A DNA stretch of 64,000 nt. Origin: Paenibacillus rigui. Lineage in GTDB: Bacteria > Bacillota > Bacilli > Paenibacillales > NBRC-103111. A program made the translations under genes and the position numbers. The stretch spans positions 558,001 through 622,000 of the forward strand of contig NZ_NMQW01000002.1 of assembly GCF_002234615.1 (NCBI RefSeq), in the 5' to 3' direction. The notes beneath the pieces are model-generated. The model saw only the letters and a list, made by a program, of their open reading frames with translations. It was not told the origin of the DNA and searched no databases. This document shows, piece by piece, positions 33,809-42,658 of the stretch. Numbering within the stretch: the first letter of the stretch is position 1; each line of letters opens with the position of its first letter.

Positions 33809-34719
33809 CCCGTTCCATTACGTCCAAGTCTGTCGAACCATAGAAGAAACCGATTGGATTCAATCAGAGCCGATAACGAATGCCTCCAGGAGAATCCATG
33901 AACGATCACAAGCAGGATAAGCAGCAGTCCCTGCCACATCGCACTCACAGCCGCAACGGTCCAACAGCCGAAAGCAAAGCCCAGAAGGTTCGCTCCGGTA
34001 TCCCCGAGCATCAGCTTCCCCCGCAAATCCGGAAGGAATAAAACAACCGCCCCGCAAATGACCGGCAGCATATCGGGCATAAAGGGGTACAGCATTGCCG
34101 CCTCATTGGACTTAGCTGCTAACGAAGCGGCTAACAGCAGCAGCAGGATGAAGAACCCTTTCAAGGCACGACCGGGACGTAAATCCAATAAATTGATCGC
34201 ATTTGCCATCAAGGCTACTAATAAAACCTGCAGGGCCCCCATATACCAAGGTGCCGCCCCTCGGTGCTGCTGCAGCAAATAAACGGCAGGACATGCAGCA
34301 AGCAGGATTCCCCCCGCTTTAATAAACCCGGTGCTCAATTGGCCGCGCTTCACCCATAGTCCCCAATGGCCTGCAATCCCCTTCACATTGGTTTTGGCGC
34401 CGACAGCATCATCTATAAACCCAAGCAGTGCCACTATGCTGAGGCATGGTGCAAAAGAACGCTCGGGCTCTGGCCATATGGCAGCATCCAAGCCAAAATA
34501 AGCTGCAGCAGCAGCCAACGCCGAATGAATGATGACGAGCAGCCATACCAGAAAGCCTCCCGCCGTCGGAAGGGTCACTTGCTCATAATTGGTACAAGTC
34601 ACCTCATGTTCAGCCAAAAACACACTCAGATAGGACAGCAGCCAGCTGCCAAGCAGCGTCAGCAGGAGGGCATATAGTAAATATTCGGCGGCAATCAATG
34701 CCAACGATATGTTTAACAT
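33799..34719 (-). CDS. MraY/WecA-like polyprenyl-phosphate sugar-phosphate transferase
   Basis: A 306-residue membrane protein with about nine membrane segments. Motifs of the PNPT family are present: FIDDAVGAKT with Asp103/Asp104, NAINLLDLRPGRALK with Asp179, and LGDTGANLLGF with Asp240. The third motif departs from the usual NxxNxxDGxDGL form. It probably moves a sugar-phosphate onto undecaprenyl phosphate; the sugar cannot be told. The ATG at 34719 follows GGAGG at eight bases and overlaps the GT2 stop by seven bases. Third gene of a steA-GT2-MraY-like unit. Confidence 0.8.
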   Translation of the reverse strand: MLNISLALIAAEYLLYALLLTLLGSWLLSYLSVFLAEHEVTCTNYEQVTLPTAGGFLVWLLVIIHSALAAAAAYFGLDAAIWPEPERSFAPCLSIVALLGFIDDAVGAKTNVKGIAGHWGLWVKRGQLSTGFIKAGGILLAACPAVYLLQQHRGAAPWYMGALQVLLVALMANAINLLDLRPGRALKGFFILLLLLAASLAAKSNEAAMLYPFMPDMLPVICGAVVLFLPDLRGKLMLGDTGANLLGFAFGCWTVAAVSAMWQGLLLILLVIVHGFSWRHSLSALIESNRFLLWFDRLGRNGTGKI

Positions 34720-35402
34720 ATCGGCTGCCTCCACCGGTTCCAGAGCGTTCCTCCTACCGCACAAAACTGCTTTCCGCGGTGGTACCAGCCCAGTAAATCG
34801 CGCCCTGATTCTCTATGGGAAAAAGCAATCGTTTTCTCCTGCACCCGATAACCAAGTTTAATTGCGTCGATCGTGAGTCCGACCTCAACCCCAAAGCCTT
34901 CTGCCAATCTGCCGATGCGATCGAGCATCTCACTCTGAACGGCTCTTTGCCCTGATAGCGGGGCTGTGGTTTCAAAGCCGCACAGCCGGTAAACGCCTCG
35001 CTTGGCGAGCTGCTTGACAAGCCCGATTCCGCCCTTCGTCTTTGCTTCCGGCAAAACAGCAATGACCATATCACAATCTCCCCGGACCAGCGGTTCGACC
35101 AGATCGGTAAAAGCTTCGGCCGTGCTCCCTAAATCGGCGTCAAGAAACACGAGAATTTGTCCTTTTGCCATTTTGCGGCCTGTATTCAGCGCCGTTCCTT
35201 TGCCATAGCACTGCGGGTGTTGAACGACCAGATCCGCCCATGGAATCGCCAGCTCGAAGGTAGCATCCCGGCTGCCATCATCTACAACGATAAGCTCTGC
35301 TTTGGGAAGGCGGGCACACCCCCTGCGTATGGCACCAAGTGTCTCCTCAATCCGGTTCCCTTCATTCCAGGCAGGAACAATAATAGATATTTCAGGTATC
35401 AT
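34713..35402 (-). CDS. Family 2 glycosyltransferase
   Basis: About 230 residues of GT-A fold. It opens with ISIIVPAWNEGNRIEETL, has LIVVDDGSRDATFELA, the DxD metal motif FLDADLGS, and the acceptor-side SGQRAVQSEML region. There is no membrane segment, so it is a soluble or peripheral enzyme using a nucleotide sugar. A GTG at 35405 is an equally possible start. It overlaps steA upstream and the MraY-like gene downstream, so the three are made together and likely act on one lipid-linked glycan. Confidence 0.85.
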   Translation of the reverse strand: MIPEISIIVPAWNEGNRIEETLGAIRRGCARLPKAELIVVDDGSRDATFELAIPWADLVVQHPQCYGKGTALNTGRKMAKGQILVFLDADLGSTAEAFTDLVEPLVRGDCDMVIAVLPEAKTKGGIGLVKQLAKRGVYRLCGFETTAPLSGQRAVQSEMLDRIGRLAEGFGVEVGLTIDAIKLGYRVQEKTIAFSHRESGRDLLGWYHRGKQFCAVGGTLWNRWRQPIC

Positions 35403-36573
35403 CACGAGTACTCATCCCCTTCTTGAACCATCCGTCTCGAAACCATGCCCTTAATTTGCAAAATATGCGGGGCAACTGCTTTCTTGCCTTGCTTAAGTCA
35501 TGATCCCAGCTATCCTCCAGACTGGAATCCGCAGGCTTCAGTGACTGCAGGAATACAATACCCTTCGCATCAATGAGCTTGCTTCCGAGCTTCATTCGGA
35601 CAAGCAGCGTGCTTCCCATTCCCTGCCGGCCCTTTTGTAAAAAATCAACCATGTGGCTATGAGCGCCAACGATCACAATCCGTTCGCAGCCATGGTCATA
35701 AGCAAGAAGCATCGCTACGTCTTCACTGGTCCCGCAGGCCGGCAGGATCCATGCCGGCAGGTCCAGCTGCCGTACCCTGCTCATTCCAGGAGCCTGTCCA
35801 TCAAGATAGGCGTGGACGACCAGTTCTGCGCCGCATTGTAATGCGTTATCGGACACGCTGTCCATGTCCCCGACGATTAACTCGGGCTTATAGCCGAATT
35901 CCAGCAGGGCATCCGCCCCGCCATCAACACCAATCAAAACCGGATCGTGTTTGGCGATAAAATCACGCAGTGCGGTGAGCTCCTGTTTATACTCAGCCCC
36001 CCTTACAACAATAAGGACCTGTTTATGTTTTAATTGCGTTTTCAAATGGGTACAAAGCAACGGCTGCAAAATCCATTCTTTTTCCTTATGCGCATAAGCC
36101 AATGTATTATCAATAAATGCATGCAGCTGCTTTGGAAAGTTCAGATGTGCTTCCTGATACCGTTGAAGCCAATGCTGCCTTGTAATCCAGGTTACGGGGA
36201 TCATTTGTTCCAGATCACGAACCATCAGCCCGTTCGGCGTGATGCCAAGCTCCGTTTGTCTTTTAAGAACAGCAAACCAGACGGCCTCGATCTCCAGCAC
36301 AGGAACTCCGGCTTCCAGCAGCAGAAGACAGCCCGTGGCAGGAACCTTGCCTGTCATCGTTTGACCTGCGTTAATGACAGCCCGTACGTTAGCCTGAAGC
36401 AGCCCTTCTGCTGCCAGCTCATCCAAGTCGTCATGCCAAATAATCGCTATGCTACCGGAAGGCATTTGACGAAGCAGCTGCTTGGTTGATTCATGAATCC
36501 CAATTTCTCCATAAATCAGGACCGGAATCGGGTCCGGAAATGCTGAAATCATGCCTTTATGAATGGCCATCAT
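35392..36573 (-). CDS. steA: SteA-like protein with a thiamin-pyrophosphokinase-like core
   Basis: A 393-residue protein. The core (about residues 185-300) shows GVDGGADALLEFGYKPELI, GDMDSVSD and CGTSEDVAMLL, then GRQGMGSTLLVRMKLGSKLIDAKG, all typical of actinobacterial SteA (Rv1697-type), linked there to septum glycan control with SteB. No SteB partner and no clear C-terminal membrane segment are seen here. In Mycobacterium steA also follows recN, so the neighbourhood is conserved across phyla. Substrate unknown; the TPK-like site suggests a pyrophosphate donor. The start site has only a weak ribosome binding site. Confidence 0.8.
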   Translation of the reverse strand: MMAIHKGMISAFPDPIPVLIYGEIGIHESTKQLLRQMPSGSIAIIWHDDLDELAAEGLLQANVRAVINAGQTMTGKVPATGCLLLLEAGVPVLEIEAVWFAVLKRQTELGITPNGLMVRDLEQMIPVTWITRQHWLQRYQEAHLNFPKQLHAFIDNTLAYAHKEKEWILQPLLCTHLKTQLKHKQVLIVVRGAEYKQELTALRDFIAKHDPVLIGVDGGADALLEFGYKPELIVGDMDSVSDNALQCGAELVVHAYLDGQAPGMSRVRQLDLPAWILPACGTSEDVAMLLAYDHGCERIVIVGAHSHMVDFLQKGRQGMGSTLLVRMKLGSKLIDAKGIVFLQSLKPADSSLEDSWDHDLSKARKQLPRIFCKLRAWFRDGWFKKGMSTRDDT

Positions 36574-36670
36574 TGCACCGCTGCTTTCTATTTGCTCAGA
36601 TTATAGTATCCCTAGTTTCCCTGCTATTGTTTATTTTTTGTTGGAACGTCCCTTCTCATACATCCAAACT

Positions 36671-36705
36671 CAAAAAAAAGAAGCCCGGGATTGATTTCCC
36701 GGACT
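36671..36705 (-). terminator. Terminator after the 98-residue ORF
   Basis: Minus strand: AGTCCGGGAAATCAATCCCGGGCT followed by TCTTTTTTTT. Confidence 0.85.
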
Positions 36706-36709
36706 CTGC

Positions 36710-37006
36710 TTACTTTTTATTATCATCATAATAGATCAAACTATTTTTAAACCACGAGGCATACTCGGTCTCAGCAATCGAGGTTCGCACATATTGAAGA
36801 ACCGCTTCGCTTTCTTCTGCTTTAAAAGCATACCTGCAGTCCATTCCATTAAACATCAGCTGAAGTCTGTTCACAGCCCCATCCTCTCCGGCATCCAACA
36901 CAATAACATACAGCTCATTCGGTTCATCTACAAAACGACACCCCACGCTGATTTGCAGAAGGCCTGACGGCTCATGAAGCTCCAATTCACAATAGTCAAA
37001 TTCCAT
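36710..37006 (-). CDS. Hypothetical protein, 98 residues
   Basis: I do not recognise this protein. It is acidic, with no membrane segment or signal. The first half looks beta-rich (FDYCELELHEPSGLLQISVG, NELYVIVLD) and the second helical (AEESEAVLQYVRTSIAE), ending YASWFKNSLIYYDDNKK. GGAAAGG lies about 13 bases before the ATG. It has its own terminator and is divergent from the 64-residue forespore-type gene. Confidence 0.65.
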   Translation of the reverse strand: MEFDYCELELHEPSGLLQISVGCRFVDEPNELYVIVLDAGEDGAVNRLQLMFNGMDCRYAFKAEESEAVLQYVRTSIAETEYASWFKNSLIYYDDNKK

Positions 37007-37053
37007 CGTACGGCTTCAACCTTTCCTTGCTTTCCTATTGGTATTATTTTAAC

Positions 37054-37083
37054 GCATAAACCTGTACGAGTCCAAACATACTA
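37054..37083 (+). promoter_or_regulatory. Forespore (sigma-G/F) promoter of the 64-residue gene
   Basis: GCATA (37054-37058), an 18-base spacer, CATACTA (37077-37083). Both elements and the spacing match the sigma-G/F consensus without a mismatch. It lies 45 bases before the ATG. Confidence 0.6.
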
Positions 37084-37128
37084 GTATCGTTCGAAAATTG
37101 ATTCGCATTAGAGAGGGGAAGCTGCATT

Positions 37129-37323
37129 ATGACGAACACGAACCAAATCAATAGCCAATACGATTGTGCCGATGCAGGCACGGACCTTCACGAGCTGAAA
37201 CAGCAGCTGAGTGCACTCCAAGCTGAAGCTGGCCCCCATGCTCCCCAAGCAACAATGGACAAGATCCACCAGCTGAAAAATCAAATTGAGTTCATTAAAA
37301 ACAAATGTGACATCCATCCTTAA
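37129..37323 (+). CDS. Hypothetical 64-residue protein, probably forespore-expressed
   Basis: I do not recognise the family. The protein is hydrophilic with two helical amphipathic stretches, DLHELKQQLSALQAEAG and TMDKIHQLKNQIEFIKNK, and two cysteines (residues 13 and 60). GAGAGGGG lies about nine bases before the ATG. A consensus forespore promoter upstream and a strong terminator downstream mark a monocistronic gene. By position it sits beside spo0A. A small spore protein role is inference from the promoter. Confidence 0.72.
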   Translation: MTNTNQINSQYDCADAGTDLHELKQQLSALQAEAGPHAPQATMDKIHQLKNQIEFIKNKCDIHP

Positions 37324-37342
37324 AGTCCTTCTAAGAAACAAC

Positions 37343-37398
37343 AAATCCTCTCATCCGTCAGGCTCTAGAATGAACCTGATGAATAAGAGGATTTTTCT
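37343..37398. terminator. Bidirectional terminator, 64-residue gene / spo0A
   Basis: AAATCCTCTCATCCGTCAGG pairs with CCTGATGAATAAGAGGATTT, followed by TTCTTTG. A-rich on the other side, so it can serve spo0A too. Confidence 0.85.
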
Positions 37399-37444
37399 TT
37401 GAGAAACGGGTGCTTCCCAATATTATTTACTCATCCTTACCCTT

Positions 37445-38248
37445 TCACGACACTTTATGCTCAATTCTCAGCTTATCCGCCACCATCGCGATAAATTCGC
37501 TATTGGTCGGCTTCGCTTTCGAGATATTAATCGTGTATCCGAACAAATGGCTGATGCTGTCGATGTTGCCGCGCGTCCAGGCGACTTCAATCGCATGGCG
37601 GATCGCACGTTCGACGCGGCTTGGCGTCGTTTTATATTTTTCTGCAATCGCCGGATACAGCGTTTTAGTGATTGCACCCAAAATTTCAATATTATTGTAA
37701 ACCATAGTAATGGCTTCACGCAGATATTGATAGCCTTTGATATGTGCAGGAACTCCAATTTCATGAATAATTGTCGTAATATTGGCATCCAAATTTTTCG
37801 TTTTAGGCAGTTGTACGACATTCGCCTTCACGCCGCCCGAACTGGACATAACTGAATTGCTTTGGTTCGTAGAAACAAGCTGCCGTATCCGATTCGTTAG
37901 AATCTCCATGTCAAACGGCTTTAATATGTAGTAGGAAGCTCCAAGCTGAACTGCTTTTTGTGTAATGTTCTCTTGGCCGAAGGCAGTCAACATGATGATT
38001 TTAGGCTGTGGCTGTAAATCCATCTCCCGTAATTTTTCAAGTACTCCCAGTCCATCCAGATGAGGCATGATGATATCCAGTATTAAAACATCCGGCACCC
38101 GATTTCCTTGTTCGATGAGGCGTAGAACATCATTACCGTTATATGCAATGCCTGTTACATGCATATCATCTTGTTCATCGATAAATTCGGAGAGTAAATT
38201 CGTAAATTCGCGATTATCATCAGCCAGCAATACTTCAATCGTTTGCAA
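37445..38248 (-). CDS. spo0A: Sporulation master regulator Spo0A
   Basis: A 267-residue response regulator. The receiver domain has the acidic pocket ADDN, the phosphorylated aspartate in [13 protein letters not shown] and the lysine in YYILKPFD. The DNA-binding effector domain shows [16 protein letters not shown] and [14 protein letters not shown]. The start is a TTG at 38248, eight bases after AGGAGG; the length then equals the B. subtilis protein. It controls entry into sporulation through 0A boxes. The upstream region carries a sigma-H type promoter and three 0A boxes, pointing to autoregulation. Confidence 0.97.
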   Translation of the reverse strand: MQTIEVLLADDNREFTNLLSEFIDEQDDMHVTGIAYNGNDVLRLIEQGNRVPDVLILDIIMPHLDGLGVLEKLREMDLQPQPKIIMLTAFGQENITQKAVQLGASYYILKPFDMEILTNRIRQLVSTNQSNSVMSSSGGVKANVVQLPKTKNLDANITTIIHEIGVPAHIKGYQYLREAITMVYNNIEILGAITKTLYPAIAEKYKTTPSRVERAIRHAIEVAWTRGNIDSISHLFGYTINISKAKPTNSEFIAMVADKLRIEHKVS

Positions 38249-38309
38249 CGTTGCTTCCTCCTTCATATGTTGACAATTAATGATTTAGCATTTTTTACCT
38301 AGAATATAC

Positions 38310-38336
38310 TTTCGACAATGCCAACAAAATTCCTTC
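38310..38336 (-). promoter_or_regulatory. Candidate sigma-H promoter of spo0A
   Basis: Minus strand: GAAGGAATT (38328-38336), an 11-base spacer, GTCGAAA (38310-38316). The -10 shows the same T-to-A end as the spoIIA promoter in this window. Confidence 0.5.
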
Positions 38337-38417
38337 TGTCGAAAATTATTTTTATGGATTTTTTTAAAGTTTTATTCTATAATAAAATTTTGCTTCAAAT
38401 ATATACATTTTTCGACA
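38311..38417. promoter_or_regulatory. Three 0A boxes upstream of spo0A
   Basis: TGTCGAA or its complement TTCGACA occurs at 38311-38317, 38337-38343 and 38411-38417 in a very AT-rich stretch. The first overlaps the sigma-H -10 and the second abuts the -35, so phosphorylated Spo0A could switch promoter use. Confidence 0.65.
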
Positions 38418-38442
38418 AATTCAAAACCCAATCCATTTACAC

Positions 38443-38480
38443 CAAAAAAATAAAAGCTAAAGGCTAGCTTGCCTTCAGCT
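38443..38480 (-). terminator. Terminator after spoIVB
   Basis: Minus strand: AGCTGAAGGC pairs with GCCTTTAGCT, followed by TTTTATTTTTTT. It includes the last spoIVB codons. Confidence 0.8.
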
Positions 38481-39789
38481 CTTTGGTTGACCTTAGCATA
38501 ATCCCCGCATCCTGCAGCATCCACTCAATAAAACAGCCATATCCGCTGGTTGGGTCATTTACAAATACGTGGGTGACTGCTCCAATAACTTTCCCGTGTT
38601 GTATGATGGGACTTCCGCTCATGCCCTGTACGATGCCGCCTGTTTTGTCCAGCAATCTAGGGTCTGTAATCTTAATGACCATGCCTTTCGTTGCCGGAAA
38701 ATCCTGCTTGGCCACATGTACGACTTCAATATCAAACTTCTCTACGTTTTGCCCATTGACCACCGTGTAAATCTGGGCAGGACCTTCTTTAACCTCTTCT
38801 GCAAAGGCGACAGGCAGCGCCTCTTTGGTAAAGCTATGATCAGGAAGCTCCCTCATTTTACCGAAAATGCCGAACGGCGTATTTTTCTCAATGTTGCCAA
38901 GGACTTTACTTTCTTTTGAAAATTGTGCGCGTTTTTCTCCCGGTTCGCCATTCTGGCTTTTGGAAATGGAAGTCACATTGGAATGAACGATTTCGCCTGA
39001 TCCCACGACAATAGGTGTTTGAGTATCCATATCGGTAATGACGTGTCCCAATGCTCCATAAACCCCTTGGTCCGGTGCATAAAAAGTAAGAGTCCCAACA
39101 CCGGCTGCGGAATCCCTGATGTACAATCCAAGACGGTAGGCTTTGTCTACCACATCATAAACAGGATGAATTTGCAGCTCAATCAATTGATTATTCCGAT
39201 TCAATGTGAGCGTTAGAGCCTTCTTGGCTTCACCCGCTGCCGCTACAAGCTCGGCAACCTTGGAAATATCACTCAATGGTTTTCCGTTAATTTTGACAAT
39301 CAAATCGCCTAATTGGATTTTGGCATCTTCGCCCGGTGACGTTTTTTTATCCTCTGCAATGGAAACCAAGTGATGACCAACGACAAGGACACCCGCAGAT
39401 TTCAGCTTGACGCCAATCGTTTGACCACCCGGTATTACTTTCAGGTCGGGGACCACATTGACCTTAACCGTTTTGAGGGGAATGGTGCCGAATAGCTTCA
39501 ATTTCATTTCCGCTTGTCCGGCTTTGTAGGATTCGAGTGAAATCGGATGATGAAGATCGACTTGAAATGAGTGCCTGGCGGTACCATTAACTTTGAGAAT
39601 CTCCGGATCATTCACCGTAACCTGTGCCATCACCGGCATAGATAATTGAAGCCTTGTCTGCTGTCCGGTAAACAACCGCAGCTCTTCAGGAAATGAGGCG
39701 AAGCTTTGAAAGGGTGTGGATAAGCTGCCTAGACAAACGAAGAAGACGAGCATCAAACCAAGCAATTTTTTTCTTGGGTTAGAACTCAC
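38464..39789 (-). CDS. spoIVB: SpoIVB peptidase
   Basis: A 441-residue S55 serine peptidase secreted from the forespore to trigger pro-sigma-K processing. An N-terminal membrane anchor/signal covers residues 8-31, the PDZ domain lies near residues 130-210, and the peptidase part has [21 protein letters not shown] with the catalytic serine and GALGHVITD with the histidine. The start is a GTG at 39789, nine bases after GGGAG. It is the usual recN-spoIVB-spo0A order. Confidence 0.95.
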   Translation of the reverse strand: MSSNPRKKLLGLMLVFFVCLGSLSTPFQSFASFPEELRLFTGQQTRLQLSMPVMAQVTVNDPEILKVNGTARHSFQVDLHHPISLESYKAGQAEMKLKLFGTIPLKTVKVNVVPDLKVIPGGQTIGVKLKSAGVLVVGHHLVSIAEDKKTSPGEDAKIQLGDLIVKINGKPLSDISKVAELVAAAGEAKKALTLTLNRNNQLIELQIHPVYDVVDKAYRLGLYIRDSAAGVGTLTFYAPDQGVYGALGHVITDMDTQTPIVVGSGEIVHSNVTSISKSQNGEPGEKRAQFSKESKVLGNIEKNTPFGIFGKMRELPDHSFTKEALPVAFAEEVKEGPAQIYTVVNGQNVEKFDIEVVHVAKQDFPATKGMVIKITDPRLLDKTGGIVQGMSGSPIIQHGKVIGAVTHVFVNDPTSGYGCFIEWMLQDAGIMLRSTKELKAS

Positions 39790-39909
39790 GGTGTCACGCT
39801 CCCTTGCTTCCTTTGCTTAACGGTAAATTTCTTTCTTACCGCCGCTTGTGTACCTTTAAGGTAACCCCACGCCCTCGCTTTTATAACTGAAAATGATGCC
39901 ACGCTTGAC

Positions 39910-41604
39910 TTATTCCATCCTTGATTTCTTCTCATTCGCTAAATCGATCATTTCTTGTGCATGCTCGAGCGTTTTCCCTGTCACCTCGACTCCGCCCAGC
40001 ATTCGGGCCAATTCACGAATTCGTCCTTCCGCAGTCAAATCATCCACATGCGTATAGGTCCGCTCTCCATCCGTCGATTTATGGATCAAGTAATGGGCAT
40101 CTGCCATGCACGCCACTTGAGGCAAATGCGTGATGGAGAACACCTGGCAGCTGCGTGACAGCTTGGACATTTTCTCGGCAATCGCTTGAGCGGCGCGTCC
40201 GCTGACCCCCGTATCCACTTCATCAAAAACAAGAACAGGAATTTGATCCACTCTGGCGAAAATCGATTTCAATGCAAGCATGACGCGTGAAATCTCACCG
40301 CCAGACGCAATCTTGCTCAGACTCCTCAAAGGCTCGCCCGGATTCGCCGAAATAAGAAACTCCACCTGATCAGCACCCTCGGCCGTCCATTGCTCTTCAC
40401 GATATTGAATATGGACTTTGAATTGCGTTCGTTCCATATGAAGATCGCGAAGCTCCGCGACAATTTCACCTGCCAAGCGCTCGGCCACAAGCTGACGCTG
40501 ATCGGATAACCGCCGTGCACTCGCTTTTAACTGCGCGATGGCAAGCTCCTCTTCCTTTTGAAGCTCCTGCAGCTTCTCATCCTTATTCTCAATCAAATCC
40601 AGCTCGGCCTGAACCTTCGTTAAATATTTCAAAATATCTTCAACGGTATCCCCGTATTTTCTCCGTAAAGTGGTAATTGTATCCAGCCTCTGCTCAATAA
40701 AATCCAGCCGCGATGGGTTAAATTCAATATCATCACGATAATCCCGAATTTGATAGGCTGCATCCTCCAGCTGATAAAAAGCATTCTGCGTTTGCTCAAC
40801 GATGGGAGCGAGCGCTGCATCCAGTGCGGCTATATCCTGAAGCTTCTGCACCGCCTTGCCGATCGCATCCAGACCTTTGTTACCGCTGTACAGTAAATCA
40901 TAGGCGTCAGCCGCATGCTGAAACAATTTGCCTGCATTGGCTAGCTTGCGCTTTTCTTCATTTAAAGATTCATCTTCGCCTTTAATTAATTTGGCGGAAG
41001 TAATTTCCTCAACCTGAAAACGGTACAAATCCAGCATCCGCAATGACTGCTTACTGTTCTCTTCCAGCTCCTTCAGACTTTTGCGAATACGGGTATAGGT
41101 ATCAAAGGCTTGGGAATATTCCCGCTTTACCGGTGCAATTTGGCTGTCCCCGAACATATCGAGCCACCGAATGTGTTCCTCCACATGAAACAAAGACTGA
41201 TGCTCATGCTGTCCATGGATGTTCACTAACCAATCGCCCACTTGCTTCAAACCGGATAAGTTCACCAGCTGCCCGTTAATACGGCTGGTGCTTTTTCCTT
41301 GAGATGTAATTTCCCGCCGGATAATCAAATGCTCCTCTGTATCGCTTTCAATACCAAGTCCAGCTAAAGTTTCCCATACCGGATGTCCGGAATCGAAATG
41401 AAACAGCGCCTCAATCGCCGCCTTGTCACTTCCATAACGAACCAGATCAGCTGAGCTTCTGCCGCCTGCGATTAAAGTCAATGCATCAATAATAATGGAT
41501 TTCCCTGCACCTGTTTCCCCTGTGAGTACATGAAACCCTTTTCGAAAATGAAGATCTACGGATTCAATTACCGCTAAATTGCGAATCGACATTTCAAGCA
41601 GCAT
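39910..41604 (-). CDS. recN: DNA repair protein RecN
   Basis: A 564-residue SMC-like ATPase. Walker A is in LTGETGAGKSII (about residues 29-40). A long coiled-coil middle (residues 150-360) is followed by the ABC signature IASGGEISRVMLALKSIFA and Walker B PVLVFDEVDTGVSG. It acts early in double-strand break repair by gathering ends. The ATG at 41604 follows GGGAGAGATAGCG. It lies 14 bases after argR, as in B. subtilis ahrC-recN. Confidence 0.96.
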   Translation of the reverse strand: MLLEMSIRNLAVIESVDLHFRKGFHVLTGETGAGKSIIIDALTLIAGGRSSADLVRYGSDKAAIEALFHFDSGHPVWETLAGLGIESDTEEHLIIRREITSQGKSTSRINGQLVNLSGLKQVGDWLVNIHGQHEHQSLFHVEEHIRWLDMFGDSQIAPVKREYSQAFDTYTRIRKSLKELEENSKQSLRMLDLYRFQVEEITSAKLIKGEDESLNEEKRKLANAGKLFQHAADAYDLLYSGNKGLDAIGKAVQKLQDIAALDAALAPIVEQTQNAFYQLEDAAYQIRDYRDDIEFNPSRLDFIEQRLDTITTLRRKYGDTVEDILKYLTKVQAELDLIENKDEKLQELQKEEELAIAQLKASARRLSDQRQLVAERLAGEIVAELRDLHMERTQFKVHIQYREEQWTAEGADQVEFLISANPGEPLRSLSKIASGGEISRVMLALKSIFARVDQIPVLVFDEVDTGVSGRAAQAIAEKMSKLSRSCQVFSITHLPQVACMADAHYLIHKSTDGERTYTHVDDLTAEGRIRELARMLGGVEVTGKTLEHAQEMIDLANEKKSRME

Positions 41605-41618
41605 CGCTATCTCTCCCG

Positions 41619-42068
41619 TTAACTCAACATAGACAAAATTTGATTAACTACCGTACCACTTTGCTCCTTCGATCTGCAAATAATAAGGATGGTGTCATCT
41701 CCGCAAATGGTCCCCATAATTTCACTCCATTCCAGGCTGTCAATCAACGCACCGATGGCATTTGCCGTGCCGGGCAAGCTTTTCATCACGACCAGATTCT
41801 CGGTATAATCGATATGTACAAAATGATCATTGAGCGCCCGCTTCAGGCGATGCATCGGATTGTAACGCTGATCAGCAGGAACCGAGTACTTGTAGCGTCC
41901 ATCGTCCAAAGGCACCTTCATCAGATGAAGCTCCTTAATATCCCTTGAAATCGTCGCTTGCGTTACCGGAAACCCGGCCGATCGCAATTGTTCCACCAGT
42001 TCGTCTTGCGTTTCGATCTCGTTGTTCGTCACGATCTCCCGTATCTTGATATGCCTCTGGCCTTTCAT
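41619..42068 (-). CDS. argR: Arginine repressor/activator ArgR (AhrC)
   Basis: A 149-residue regulator with an N-terminal winged helix ([36 protein letters not shown]) and a C-terminal oligomerisation and arginine-binding domain with [15 protein letters not shown], where the GDDT-type residues bind arginine. It represses arginine synthesis and activates catabolism. Located before recN in the usual order. The ATG at 42068 follows GGGAGG. Confidence 0.96.
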   Translation of the reverse strand: MKGQRHIKIREIVTNNEIETQDELVEQLRSAGFPVTQATISRDIKELHLMKVPLDDGRYKYSVPADQRYNPMHRLKRALNDHFVHIDYTENLVVMKSLPGTANAIGALIDSLEWSEIMGTICGDDTILIICRSKEQSGTVVNQILSMLS

Positions 42069-42088
42069 TAGCTACCTCCCGAAAGTTA

Positions 42089-42556
42089 TTACGCTTCTTG
42101 ATCCAATTCCAATGCAAATGTTAAGACTGCCGCTTTGCCCAGGGCAGTATCCAAATAAATGACACCTGCCGTTCGAGGGTACAGCAGCTGATACACGAGC
42201 AGTTGATCGCGAACAGAGCTCCCTGTCATTTCCAATGGCTTCCTGTCTTTGGCCAGCTTGACAGTATACATTTGCCCGTCCCGTTCAACAAAATAATCAA
42301 TAAATAGTCGGCTTTGCAGCTGGATATCATCGTTTACCGCGATCTCCAGCGGAATCCGCTGTTTGCCCCGAAGCACCGTAAACCCCTGCCGCTCAAGCAA
42401 AAGCGTTGCCTCATCTTCAGGTACATCCTCCGGCTGAGGCAGGGGCCGCATATCTTTTTCAAGGGTTGCTTTCATGCGACCCCTTGTGTATAGAAAAAGC
42501 CAAGTTCCCAGTACCAACAAGATGAGAAAAATAACGATTCCATCCCCGCTTTGCAT
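42089..42556 (-). CDS. Membrane-anchored hypothetical protein, possible degenerate PD-(D/E)XK fold
   Basis: A 155-residue protein with one N-terminal membrane segment (residues 7-24) and a soluble domain. The segment RLFIDYFVERDGQMYTVKLA, followed by a helix DQLLVYQLLY and a strand AGVIYLDT, looks like the core of a PD-(D/E)XK nuclease, but the usual E-x-K is V-K here, so activity is doubtful. I know no named family. GAGGTGAAGAGG precedes the ATG, and the gene sits 20 bases before argR, likely in one transcript. Confidence 0.65.
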   Translation of the reverse strand: MQSGDGIVIFLILLVLGTWLFLYTRGRMKATLEKDMRPLPQPEDVPEDEATLLLERQGFTVLRGKQRIPLEIAVNDDIQLQSRLFIDYFVERDGQMYTVKLAKDRKPLEMTGSSVRDQLLVYQLLYPRTAGVIYLDTALGKAAVLTFALELDQEA

Positions 42557-42628
42557 GGCCTCTTCACCTCAACCATATATTCGAGACATGTCCTCCATTT
42601 CCTTTTCAGGCAGAAATGCTTATGTACC

Positions 42629-42658
42629 GAAAAAAAACTCATCAGCCTGATGAGTTTT
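42629..42658 (-). terminator. Terminator overlapping the 3' end of tlyA
   Basis: Minus strand: AAAACTCATCAGGCTGATGAGTTTT then more T. The tlyA stop TGA lies in the stem. Confidence 0.85.

Noticed and set aside
39848-39866. Palindrome GTACCTTTAAGGTAAC upstream of spoIVB and a similar GGTACCTTAAAAGTAC near 33404
   Set aside because: They share a short core but differ in arms and context; too little to claim a common operator.
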